From contig NC_133027.1 in assembly GCF_048771995.1 (NCBI RefSeq), positions 10,660,001 through 10,724,000 of the forward strand: a DNA stretch of 64,000 nt. Direction: 5' to 3'. Numbering within the stretch: position 1 is the stretch's first letter; every line of letters starts with the position of its first letter. Both the position numbers and the translations under genes were made by a program. Shown piece by piece: positions 11,872 through 23,900 of this stretch. Under the pieces are notes generated by a model. That model did no database searches. It worked only from the letters and a program-made list of their open reading frames with translations, and was not told where the DNA came from. This DNA comes from Taeniopygia guttata. Lineage: Eukaryota; Chordata; Aves; Passeriformes; Estrildidae.

Positions 11872-12985
11872 ATCTCCAACTTCTGTGAACTTTTCCTCCC
11901 TTTCAGACTTTACACCAAAACTAGAGCAGAAACAAAACTTTCAGGATGGGAGCACTGGACTTTGTGCTTTGTTTTTGTTTCTACTTTAAAAAGGGCAAAA
12001 TCTGTGCCCCTTCAATCCCCTGTCCAAGCAATTAACTTTCTAAGTCGTGGGCGAAAAGATTATTTTGAATTTAAAATATATGTGAATGATACAGAGAGCG
12101 CTTGCTGACTTGTGTGGCTTTGATAAACTTTATGCCAAAAGGTGGTGCTCACGTGTTGGACAGGAATCTCTTTAAAACCAAACAAAAACCCACAAGACAC
12201 CCCCGACCAACCCTGCCCCCACCCAAAAAAAACCCCAAAAAACAAACCAAAATCGTAGCTTCTAAAAGTATTACTTAAGAAAATCCAAACTCTTATTTTA
12301 TACTTTTTTTTTTTTTTGACTGTATAAAGCTTCTTATTTTTACACTTCAGGAAATACAAAGAATTCCAGAAGACAATTAAGAACTGAAAAGATGGTTTCT
12401 CATCACAGCACCATTGAGACAAGGAGAGGGGCAACTTGCAAATCTCATTTGCTGGTTTGTTTTCAGAAAAGGAGAAGAAAATTAATGTTTGGAAATGACC
12501 TAAGTCTCTCAAGTGGAGAGTCCTATCATGTGTTAGAAAATGCATCCAGATCTCAGACCCACAGGTTCCTGGTGTTGGGACAGATCAGTGTTCATGGGAC
12601 ATGGAGAACTTTTTTATTACCTTGTGGTCTAGTGTGCTGTGAGGAAGTTTGTAACTTCTGGACTTATTTAAAAACCCAGAGGAAAGAAAGATGGCAATAC
12701 GTCAAACTGACGGTATGCACAACGTGGTTTTAGTGGTACTAAAAGTCTTCGTATGTCCTGGTGTGAAAGAACAAATCTCAACTTGAGAGCGTATTTTTTT
12801 AAATGCTGGCTTTCTGAACAGTGTATTCAAATTAAGAGACATTCCAATAAGTTCTGTTTATTAAAAAAAAAAAAAAAGTTGTATGGCTGTTTGGCACTTT
12901 ATGCTGATTATTGGTAATTGACATTTATCACTGGATTGTGTGTGGTTTTTAAGTATTAAAATAAATTGTTATTTTACAGGCAAAT
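11872..12985 (+). other. OSR1: OSR1 3'UTR
   Basis: Runs from the TGA stop (11869-11871) to an estimated cleavage site about 20 nt after the poly(A) signal. It includes an A/C-rich low-complexity stretch (about 12175-12255), T15 and A15 runs (about 12304-12318 and 12862-12876), and mostly AU-rich sequence. The 161-residue minus-strand frame and 113-residue plus-strand frame here have no domain and are not accepted. A length of about 1.1 kb fits a developmental regulator transcript. Confidence 0.75.
12960..12965 (+). terminator. OSR1: OSR1 poly(A) signal
   Basis: Canonical AATAAA about 1.09 kb after the stop codon. It is followed at about 13002-13020 by the GT-rich sequence TGTGTTGATTTTGTTTCTG, as expected of a downstream cleavage element. 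It is the only full AATAAA I see in a good context after the stop before CpG island 4. Confidence 0.8.
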
Positions 12986-12989
12986 CTGC

Positions 12990-13374
12990 ATGGAATACCT
13001 ATGTGTTGATTTTGTTTCTGATCTTTTCCCTCTTTGTCAATATTCAGAATCTACTTATTTTTTGATTTTCTCTTTTTTCCTTAGTTAAGTTCTTATTTTA
13101 TTTATGGTTGTTTCTACTGTTCTACCAGCCCTCGAAACTCGAAAGTCAGGATCTTTTTATTGAGCATTAGCTTTTCCCCTTTTAATTTTTTTTTTTTTTT
13201 TTTTTGGTGAAGCTGACAAAAGTAAACATCTGCGGATAGTCCAAACAATAAATTTGCCGCTAGTGAGGAAAAAAAAATCGTCTTGGGTAACTAAATCGTG
13301 GGTATTAGCTGATAAGATTAGGTGTCAGAAGCGTTATAAAACAAATCAGATGAGTAATGGGTGAGCTGTTGCTG
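12990..13374. other. Short spacer between OSR1 and downstream CpG island
   Basis: AT-rich, with a T21-type run at about 13185-13205. A TATAAAAC at 13335-13342 sits on the + strand about 30-40 bp before CpG island 4 and could be a core promoter element for a transcript starting in that island. No gene is seen. Confidence 0.4.
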
Positions 13375-14960
13375 TTCTCGGTGCCTGGAGGCGCGGCGGG
13401 GAGAGACGCCTTCGCACCCCCATTCCCGCGTTTGTCAAGAACAGGCATTTTTCAGTCACATCTTCGGCCCGTTCCGCGCTGATTGGGGCGGCCTTTGATT
13501 CCCGGCAGCTGTCTTAGATCAGAGATGTTTATTCCACTGCGAAACCTCTTTGGGTCGAGACGGGGGAGAGAGCGCAGCGCTGGGGCATCCGCTTGAGCCT
13601 TTGAAGCGCTTCTTGCCGCCGTCCTTTCTCGTCCTCTCGGCAAACCCTAAACCTTCCTCCTCCCGTCACAAGTCAGTGCCCCCGCGATAAGAGAAGCCTC
13701 TTTTTTTTGCAAATTAGCGATGCGGCAGAGGTGACCTCGGAGCTGCCCAGCGGCTCCCGCGCGGCCGCGGCGCGGATGCTCGGCCGGAGCGGGGATACTC
13801 ACCAGCGCCAGCCGCTCGCTCCAGCGCGGCTCCTTTCACCTTCCCCCTGCCGCTTTTAGTAATTATTTCTTTATTTGGTCAAAGAATCCCATCAAGGACA
13901 GGAAAAAGTGTGCGGTTCTAACTCATTTAGCGTAAGTGGAGGGGGGAGAAACCTCTCTCCCCCTCTTATTTATTGGACTCCCATTTCAGCGCACCGTAAC
14001 TAATGAAAAGGCACTTGCAGAACGGGCTGCGGACCCACCTCCAGCGTGGGAAGGTCCTCGGGGAGCTCGGGATGCGAAGTGCTGCGTGTGCCTGCATCCA
14101 GCTCCGGGGGCTGGGAGCACGGGCAGGGTTTGAAGCCGGCTTTGCTTCGGCTTTGCTTCGGCTTTGCTGCCCACCCGCCACTCGCATCTCACGCCGCGAG
14201 AAGACTTTAGGTTTTGGCATCTGAAAAGCAGCAAGTGCGGGGTGCGGGGTGCAGCCCGCAGGAAGCTGCGGGCAGCCGGGGCTGGCCCTGCGCGGGAGGA
14301 GGCGGGACGAGCGCGGAGCCCTGCGCGCCGCTCCGCCGGCATCTCCTGCGCGGAGCGAGGAGCAGCCGAGGAGCAGCCGCGGCGCTGGCTCCGCGCGGCC
14401 GGGCCGGGCCGGGATGTTTGCTCGGCAGCTTTTCTCGGAGGCAATTTGAAGGTGTCGCCTCCCGCGCCTCACCCTGGTCCTCCGTGGGGGTTTAGTGGGA
14501 TTGCCTTGCACAAACCCCGCAGGAGCCGCCGCCTTTCCCCGGCGTGGGTCGCTGCCCGGAGCTGCCGTGGGACACGCCAGCCGCCCCCGGCGTGCCCCGC
14601 TGCCCGGCCAGGGGCACCGCATCCCGTGCCGCGCCGAGGGCGGACCAGCAGCCCCGAGCATTGACACGGCGTTGAGGGGCAGTCTGAATTCTGGGTGGTT
14701 CATCCTCCTCCCTGCCCTTCTAAACAGAGAATCAGAGAGAAAATCCCCGACGGACTTCCCCGTCCCTCTTGTGTCGCTCCTGGCACCTAGTAAGGGAACA
14801 AGGATGTACTCGGGATCCTGTCGCCGAGAGAAAAAGTAAAGGGCACTGTCGCTCGGCACCAGGTTTTCAGGGGTCGTAACTACGAGGCAGAAACCCGAGT
14901 CGGGTCCACAGGAAGGGAGGAAGGGACTCGGGTCACTCCGCCGAGGCTTTCCCACGGTCG
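13375..14960. promoter_or_regulatory. CpG island 4, immediately downstream of OSR1
   Basis: Strongly CpG-rich block starting about 400 bp after the OSR1 poly(A) signal, densest at 13380-13850 and 14030-14680. It contains short tandem GGCCG units (about 14397-14413) and three GGCTTTGCTTC-like units (about 14138-14168). A + strand TATA-like box precedes it and a near-consensus donor (GCGAG|GTAAGA, GT at 15007-15008) follows it. The 329-residue minus-strand frame at 13966-14955 is Arg/Pro/Ala/Ser-rich with no domain, and looks like a GC artefact. The role could be a non-coding RNA promoter or an enhancer-type island. Confidence 0.65.
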
Positions 14961-16400
14961 CTCCACCGTCTCCTTAACACCGGGAAACAGAAACACCCGT
15001 GGCGAGGTAAGAAACCGTGTCAGTAACTGGTTCCTGGGAACCATTAGAGCTGCGGGGTCGAAAAGGTGGAGAAACCACTCCTCCCAGCTGGGCATGAAAA
15101 GCATTTCATTTGAAAAGCTGAAGCTTGGTGATCTGACTGCCAAGAATTTCTTGGGACCTGCATTTTTATGTGCAATTAAAAAGAAAAAGAAAACCTCCAG
15201 AACTGACATAATTAGAAATACAGATGTATTACAACTACATGGGCATGCCAAGCACAGGGTGCACATACAACCTCTCAATGTCACTTGTTCTACACTTAAA
15301 TATGTGTGCATTTCCTCCTGCCAGAAGGCCACTTTTACCCTGGTGCTAACAAAGGCTATCTATCTGGTCATGCTCCCAGCTGCATGAGGGAACAGTTCGC
15401 CTTTTCCCTCCAGCATTTTGAAATTTTCTAGGTAGTACCAGTTCAGCGATTCCAATGAAAGCAAAGTAAAGATGAAATCATGAGTCAGAAGAGATAAGTT
15501 GTACAAAACCCCAAAATAAATGAGAGGAATTAGATGGGAAATGTGTCTTTTGAATCAGGATCACGATTTAAATTGTTATTTGTCTTCCTTCTCTTTCTTT
15601 TTCTTTTCTATCTTTGCATGTGTCTTAATTTGACATTCATACAGTGAATAAAAATTACTTAGGCCTCTGTCTGCCAATTGAGAGCTGATTCTGTTTTCAC
15701 AGTTGCTTTAAATTTTGCATTTTCTTAATAAAACCACCACAGAATGGGAGTTTGCAAGAGTAAAAAACTGGGCACCTGACTCTAGTTGCCCCTTCCTGCA
15801 AGATTTATAAGGGAAATACAGATTTTAAAATTTTAATTCATTTTTTTTTTAACCATTTCCAGTTACAGAAGGAAAACATAAAGATGTGTTGGCACATCTC
15901 TTGCTCTCTTCCCCCCCTTTGCATTCCAGTCATTCTTTTTCTGCCCATAAACTGTTAGTACTCCGCAAGAGCCTGATTCTGCACAGCCTACTAAGCCTGT
16001 TTTTTTGTTAGATGCAGGAAGAAATCCTGTCAGATGGGGTCTTCAGTGTACATTCATGAAACAGAGCAAAAGCCTCTCTCAGAATGTGCACTGGAACAGC
16101 AAATAGTTACTTTTCAGCTGTGGATTGCATGTGCCTCTGAAAAGGGGACCACAAATCATTGGGTTTCTAAAGGTTCCGCATGAGTTGTATATTAATCCCA
16201 GTTTCCCTAGGGATGGATTAATCCCAGCTTCCCAGTTGTGTGGCTAGAGACAATGTGGATGGGGTTGGGGGCAGGGGAGAAGAGAGATGGGGAAAGGAGA
16301 CGGAAAATAAAAGATATATCACAGCAATACATGGCCTAAGTGGTGAGGAGCCATAAGTAGTTTCAATACCTTTCCTACCTCTGTAACCACATGTAAGCTG
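14961..16400. other. Intergenic, no gene seen
   Basis: Mostly AT-rich unique sequence. A 26-bp near-duplication brings two ATTAATCCCAG motifs close together (16191-16201 and 16217-16227). No coding, RNA or clear repeat feature is otherwise recognised. Confidence 0.45.
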
Positions 16401-16475
16401 AAGTAACTTAGGCTCCCTGTTTCGGTTTCCTCATCTGCAAATTGGGGGTAATACTGCTGATTTTGCTCTCAGGAG
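16401..16475 (+). mobile_element. MIR-like SINE fragment (ancient)
   Basis: The string TTTCCTCATCTGCAAATTGG followed by GGGTAATACTGCT, preceded by AACTTAGGCTCCCTGTTTCGG, follows the well-known core of the MIR SINE (TTTCCTCATCTGTAAAATGG, then GGATAATA), in the sense orientation. Only the core region is recognisable; the tRNA-like head and the tail are lost or too diverged. MIR spread early in amniote history, so only decayed copies are expected in birds. Confidence 0.6.
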
Positions 16476-19400
16476 ACTTGGCACACTCATGTAGAAACTC
16501 CTGCTCAACCCACAGTAGTGAAAGGAGAAACTCCAATTCATCTGAGGGCAACTGAAAGCAGGGGCTGATCTGGGTGATCTAATGGATTGTGTATGACAAA
16601 TTTATATTCACGTGTAATTCTTTTTCAGCTCTGGCAGTTTTGTTGAGAGATGGAGTCCTAGAGTCCAGTATGCTTTTCTTCTCTACATTCCTATTCAGTG
16701 ACTACACAGGAGGAATGGCATGGGCCAAATTCATCCCTGGTGGGACTCCAATGACATCAGTCATCTTTATAGGAGTTTTTTGAATGAAGTCAATTGGGTT
16801 TTACAAGGACCAAGTTTGGCCACATGCATATTTAACTGCTCAGAGAGCTGCAGCAGTGAATGAAACTTCCCTTCCCTTAGGAAGAATCACTTCTCAGTCT
16901 GGGAGACACAAGCAAAGCCATTGATTTGTTTTGCACAGTCAAGTTTACCTTATTTAAACCCAAGGAGTAACTGAAGTGTGCTCAGCATCCAGCAGAACTT
17001 CAAAGAAACATCAGCCTATCTGCTCTAAAATGTTCCCAGCTTTTCATGGAACTCTGCATTTGTCCACAAGTTCAGCAAGCAGTGCCTTCAGCATAGGGCT
17101 GTGTTGAGGCTGTTCCCTCTGCCCTTTTTCAGGCCTGGCTGTTCCAGGGTCCCTGTCAGGCTCAAACATCTCTGCCACTTCCAGTTCACATCTCCCTCTG
17201 CGCTGCTCCCTGGGGCTGTAATTCCACTACCAGTTACACCTGATGAGAATGTGGTAAATCACTGAAAAGGGGCATTCTGTCCTCCACCTGTAACTTGGCT
17301 GCTGGTGCTGACTCCCCCTACACCTTACTTCTACGCTTTATTGGAGTCTGACATTGCACCAAACATATAAAAAATTTATAGTAGCATTCTAGTTCCTGAC
17401 TCAGTGACTATTGAAAAAAAAACCAACAATCTGATCAGTGTCAGTGATTACCAAAAGTTGGTCTACAGAGTTTGTCACCCCTAATAAATTATTTGCAAGG
17501 TCAGTTCATTTTGCTTTCTTATTGAATCTTCTAAGGAACAAATAAATTTGAACAGCTAGAGAACTCTATTGCTAAGTCTGAGTAGAAGAACATGTGTTCT
17601 GATCATATGAGGGACCTCAGCTCTTTCCCAAGGGATGAATGTCGTGTCCCTTTTCCTGATTTCTAATGTGCCTTCTGTCTTTACTAGATCTTTGAGTGAT
17701 GGAAGTCACATTTAATTTTCAATATTTTTTACATAATTTGTGTGTAATAATGAAATCTGAGTTTATGGGCTTGTTCATATCTTTTACATCAACTTGACTT
17801 GACTGAATCAAACACAGCTATTCTAGTTTTACAGCTGAAGTTGTGCATTAGGCCTAGTAATGGTTTTCCTGCTGCCACTAAACCCATACTATTGAGACCA
17901 ACTATTGCTTTTTTGTCTACTTTTAATTTTTCTAAGTTTTAATTTACCACTTTGTCTTCTGTCCCCATTAGTCTATGTCATCTAGGAGATAGGAAAAAAA
18001 AGAAAAAGTTACTAGCTTTTCAACAGGATATATCAACTTGTACTGTAGACTTGATAAGTTTTGTTTTTCTTTTTCAACCTTTATTTCTCAGGTAATATTG
18101 ATTTTTTTAAAAAAATTCACATTTCTAATATATCTTTCTCTCATATTTTTTCTTCCTCAGTGTTGATAGAATTCATGTCCTGCTCATTTCAATCTTTTTC
18201 TGCCTTTTATTCAGCTCCATTTTAATTTGCCTACACGCTACTGAAACTTCGTTTTTATTTGCCACATCACTGGATCTGATGACTCTATTTCAATCTGATT
18301 TTTTTTTTTTTTTTGCTACCCTCTGATCTTCTTTATCAAGCTCAAGTAAGTCTTCCAGAATGAAGTTCACTACAAATCTTTGTTTTTCCAAGTCTCTGCA
18401 TTAATTCATCTCTTCATGGTCTTGCTTTCTTCACTTGGTTCAAACAACCTCATAATTTCCAGCCTTCTCTCATCATGACACCTTTTCTGTTTCTGGCCTT
18501 TTGGTTTCAAGCTGGAACTGCTCAAATCACATTTTATGAGTGAATGATGAATCTATTTAACAATTTTTTTTATCCTTTCAAGCATTGTCCAGACACAACA
18601 TGGCTTTCTTCCAAATGTATGTAAAGATATTACAGTTTATATATGTCTTGGAAATCCTTTTGAGGCTTGCTTTTTATCTATTCATTTTCCAGGAGTTCAA
18701 TACTAGGCTAAAGAAAAGAAGCCTCAGGTACATTTTCAGAGAAGAGAGGATAAAACTTCCCAGTTAGGAAATATAAAAATAGGTAAAAGCAGATCTCATC
18801 TAAAGTTATATGAAGTAGGTGAGGTCTGTGTGCTATTTTGGGAATAGCTCCATGTTGATGAGTGTGTTCCCTGCTCTCCTTCCTCACCTGCCATAGCCCT
18901 CAAGGCTGGTCAGAGACATGTCCAGAGGGAAGATTGCACTGCATGGCAGAGAACAAAGCAGAATGTCAGCAGTACACAGCTGTACAGGGCTGTGGGACTC
19001 TTCCTCTGCTCAGGAAAGTCTCTTTCCAGGCTCTTCCATCTCATATTAGTCGAACTCTCAAACCTCAAGAATAACATGTCACCATGTTTCGCCCCAAACT
19101 AACACAAACTTCTGAGGCCACCTCAGTGTTTCAGGCACAGCCACCTCTGTACTGCACGTTTTCCTCTTTCCTGGATGTCTCTGCTGCATACAGAGGCACC
19201 TCATGCTGGTGCCTCTTCCAGTCTGATGTGCAGCTGGCCACACTGTCATGAGGGCTGGAGGATGTATTTTTTTTGTGTGAGTTGCATTTCGTTGTAACTG
19301 AGCATGGTGCTAGGACAGCTAATTACACACTTTTATTTTTGTTTTGGAATGTCTAAACTTTAACAAAATTCTTTCTTTTTTCCCAAGATGATTTTTTTTT

Positions 19401-22400
19401 CACTTCAGGGGAGAAATTTTGTATTATGAGTGAAACTATATTGGCTACAGGCTGGCAGTATTTTCCCTATCTCTTTGCACATGCAAAACTGGGTTTATGT
19501 AAGTGTTCTTGAAAGGAACATGAGAAATAACATCATCTGTGGCAGAAGGAGAAATCACAGACCATCAAGAATGTGCCACTTTCCATGGCTTCCCTTTGAA
19601 CTGTCAGTTAAGTCATTTGGTGCCTATTGTGTACTTATTTTTGTGTTCTTCCTTAAAATGCACTTTGCTTGGAAAATGAATTCTCTAACACTTTACAAAC
19701 ATCTCTGGCTTTCACCACCCCTCAAGTGCATTGCTGGATGTCTACTGAACATCCAGTGAATTGTTGGATACTACTGGTATGCCAAATTTAGACTGTGTGG
19801 TGAAGGCTGTCCTGAACAACTCTGAGCACAGTGCTGGCTGCTGGTCTTAGCAACCAATGAATAATTAAGAAGCTGGATATTTAATGATACTTAAAGAAGG
19901 ATGACTCACCCAGCCCTCTTCTGTTGATTTCTTCATTAGCACAGACTCAGATCCAGGCCAAGAATTGGTTTTCCTTTATGCTTTTATTTGGTGACCACTT
20001 GGATATGGCTTAGGAAACAGTTAGTGTCTCTCCAGCAGTTGGGAAATGTTTATTTCCAGCTGTTTATTTCCCTCAACGGATTAATAAGTCTATGTCAAAG
20101 TGCTGCAAAAATAAAAAATAGATTTTCAAACTGGGGAAGGAAGAAAACTCACAGAGACACAGTGTTTTCATCAAACTCCCTTTTTTCTGCACCTCAATGT
20201 TTAAATGAATGGTTCAGTTTCCTTAGCTTTCCAATGTACCTAATCAAGCATATAAATTATATGAAGGGTAACAAAAGTAATTCCCTCCACTGGAGAGAAC
20301 AGAAGGGGAAACCAGATAGAGTTGTTAATATTCTGGAACACAACCTTTCCACTGAACTGGTAACAGCTCGATTATCACATTATGGAAACAACTCTAAGTT
20401 CCTGCAAAGATTTCACTCAGTGTCAAACAGTCAGCGAGAAAGACTCAGTGCTTGGTGCCATTTACTCAGAAACTGTGATCCACAAAGCCTCCTTCTCTTT
20501 TCCTCCGGCACAGAGTTTAAGTCTTAAATATAGCTTCAGACTTTTTGTCTTGTTTACTGAGGTCTTGTACCCCTTACTAGGTGGGGATTTTTTTTCTTCT
20601 GACTTTGGGAGAAATATCTATTATACAGTTATCATGATTTTAGTGAGATAGGCATTTTATCCCTGAGTGGATGGAACATACTGTCCTGTTCTCTTGGGGT
20701 GCAGGAGACTTACCAAATTCCCTTCAAGAGCAATCTTGCAAAAGTAGAATGAACATGGATAAAGCTGATCATAAGAACAAAGCTCTTATCACCACTGACA
20801 CTGCTGTGAGAGCAACGACATGCTTCAGAAAGGACTGAACGGTGACCGAGAGAACAAGCTCCTCTTCTGGGCAATTCCATGGCCAAACAAAGAAGCAGAA
20901 ATGATGGGTGCAAGTCTCTCTGGCCCTGGCATATTTGTCAGACCAATTCCTGCCACTGTGGACAATATGAAAGAAAAAGATCAAGAGAGGCTTGACTAAA
21001 CCTGGAGGTGTGAACAGGGATTTGAAAGTCATAATTCCAAAGCCAAACTTCCAAAATTAACATACAAGCACCAAACACATAGTGTTTCAATTTTCAGAGA
21101 TACAAAGTGCAAGAAAGTCCCAACTAAAGGCTTTGTTGGCTGCAGGTATTTAGCACTCACAGAATTGATTTTGGAACTTTAATTCATGATTGTTGGTTTC
21201 AGTAGGGTACCCAGTTTATAAATCACTCCTTGCATTTGGACCAGTGTTTGTAGGTCTCCAGATGGAGAAGAGTGTGACTCAAAGGTGGATTTGGCAACAC
21301 CAGTATGGTTTAGCTCAATTATCTGTAGGGAACGTGTGTCTGATTTCCTTACAGCGTCATTGTTTCAGTAGATGGTGTATCCAGTGCAATGTTATATCTG
21401 CTACTGAAATAGCTGAACGCAAATACCAGGAACCTCTGGGAAATTTTAGTTAATAGGAAAATAATCTAAAACAAATTCATCTGGTTATACAGCCAGGAGA
21501 AAAGAAATGAAAATAAAAGGAATTACTGATCCAACCAAGTAGGCACAGAAATGAAACCCCTCTAGGATTTTCTTTTTAGTTTCTCCAACTTCCATTAATT
21601 TAACAAGCAAACTAGGTCAGCAGCACAGTCTTGTTATGCTAATAAATGTATGCCATAGATTCACTGATGTTAAAATGTCCAGGCATTCAGCATCATTTGC
21701 TGCTTTGTGGAGGGAGCTGTGGCACAGCAACTCTGTCTTTGGCTCCAATCCTAATTCAGACACTGAGCCCTGTTAGCCAATGTAGCAACTGCTGTAATGA
21801 AAACCCAGCTATGGAGAAAGCAAGCTGCAGTACTACAAAACATCAATTAGCCCTTTTCTAGCCAGAGTAAGAGAAGTCATGTAAACTGAATTTTAAGTTC
21901 CTACATTTGGATTTTATGCTGATAAAAGACTGGGAGGTCAGCCTGACATATGGAAAGTTTTGTATCAGGCTCTCATTACAATACTGATGTGTTTGCTTGT
22001 ACTCTTTAGTAAGCTTCAATCATGAAACATTGTAAAATCCAAAGTTCTGAGAGGCAGTTTTCTCCATGTGCTATCTCTCGGTGGAAGAAAAGTTTATTAA
22101 CTGTTAAACTGGTTATCAAAAATCTCAGTGGACCAAAAACTAATAATAGTGCTTCATGTAATAGTATTTTATTTCTCAAGTGGTAGGTGGAGATCTCTAT
22201 GAGGAATTCTGTGCCCCCCTTATTTTTGCTTTTTTTGCTCTCAGGATACAAAAGGAAAAAATGTAAACAAACACATTTGACTTAATAAAGCTATAAATCA
22301 GTTTAGTCCTTAAAAAGGCTGTTTTTCTGATCTAGATTCAAAAACTTATTGCAGAATAACTTCTTGGAACACAGGTAAAATATTTTACATAACAGATTGA

Positions 22401-23690
22401 AAGTGTACAGTTTACAAAAAGTTCAAATGTAGAAATGCCTTTGCAAGAAAAATTGACATATTTATATAAACAAAAATACATCACAGAAATGAAAAAAACA
22501 TGTAGAAATATACCTTCAATATATTTAGGGTGAAATTATTCACTTTATGGTGATATTTCAACACTATCTAGAATACTGTAGTGCTTCTTCTGCCTAGTTT
22601 TATAGGCATAAAAAGGACTTTTAAAACAACACATCCTGAATTTATGACCTGTACTTTTGATTGAAAAAAATAATAAATTGGACACTGAAAAGTGGTTAAG
22701 ACACGCTAAGCCTGGCTCTATATTTCCAAAATAACATGTATCTGTCTTCAGTTTATTTTTGTGTTACTCTTTCAGAAGCAGAAGCTACCATATCCTGTTG
22801 AGAATATGAACTACTCTTGAGTTTGGCATTGCTGAGGGCAGTAATTCCTGTCTGAACATGCATGCATGAATAGGCGCATGCATGGCTCCTTGGCTACTTT
22901 TATGTACCCTTTTTGACCTGTGGGGGACTTCTCTAGATGGTAGAGCTTACAGTTTATCTCAACTTTTTCAGGGAAAGTTACAAGAGATTTTGGATCTTGG
23001 GAATGATTTAGCCCTCAAAATACTGAAAAGCTAATTGAGGAAGGTAATCTTAGGTTTAACTCTTCCACCTTTTCTGCTGATGTGAAGTGAGGATTGATCT
23101 GCAAAAGGAAATTTGCTACAAAATGGGCATTGGCTTTAAAATTCTGAGTTGGTTGTACCAAAGATTTTTCTGATCACTTTATAGTATAGACCACCTCATA
23201 GTATTTCAATTTGAGAACTTTTTCCTGTATTCTTTCAATCTCTTTGTAATGGAAACAGTTCACAGTGACAACTCAACCATCCTGTACCCACCCACATGAA
23301 GTCAATATAATAAGTAGCATGTCTTAAAGAGACACCAAAATTAACAGCATTTGTGATCTAGAACGAAGTAGAAAATGAATCAAAACAGTTTAATCAAACC
23401 AGCCACTCTTCTTACTTAGCACTGATGCATCTATGTGCACAGCATATGAAGCCACATAGTCTGTGGCTTTGTGTTTAAGTCCGTAACTTAGATAGAGCAA
23501 TCTGTAACAGAAGTTTGGCAAAAGTGGAGAAAATAAAAATATATTCAGAGTGTTTGTTTAAAGCATAATAAAAATTAGTCAAATTAATGAAAAAATATTT
23601 ACTGTATGAGTGTTTTTCAGTGTTTATGTTGTCCAAATGATCTTTGCTATGTAAATTGTGTGTGGACAGCCAATATTTGCTTTTCAAACT
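16476..23690. other. Gene-poor flank, nothing specific recognised
   Basis: About 7 kb of mainly AT-rich, largely unique DNA. Simple tracts include T16 (about 18299-18314) and several short T runs. A CATGCATG-type stretch lies near 22858-22886. The open frames here (up to 179 residues at 19988-20527) have ordinary low-complexity composition, no domain and no splice-bounded structure that I can defend. Confidence 0.45.
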
Positions 23691-23900
23691 GTCACTGGCT
23701 GAACTGGCTGCCTGGCTTTTTCCTGATTAGATGTGTGAATAATATTTCCAATTAATATTTTTACAGTTCTAGGTTTGATGAATATTCATATATGACTCCT
23801 TTAAATCTGGTGTCTGAATCAATTATGCCAGCAAAATTCATGGAAATTGTGGCTTGATGGTGTTAATTAACAAAAAAGCAAAAGGATATTTCTACAGAAA
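23690..23900. promoter_or_regulatory. Candidate regulatory block rich in homeodomain-like cores
   Basis: AT-rich non-repetitive sequence with CCAATTAATATT, GATGAATATTCATATATG, TCAATTATG and GTTAATTAAC within 200 bp. This clustering is seen in developmental enhancers but also arises by chance in AT-rich DNA. Position in the OSR1 flank is the only other support. Confidence 0.2.

Noticed and set aside
13966-14955. 329-residue minus-strand frame over CpG island 4
   Set aside because: Arg/Pro/Ala/Ser-rich composition, overlapping long frames on the other strand and no domain; expected of GC-rich DNA where stops are rare.
19988-20527. 179-residue + strand frame in the gene-poor flank
   Set aside because: No recognisable domain, no supporting splice sites and composition like the surrounding DNA.
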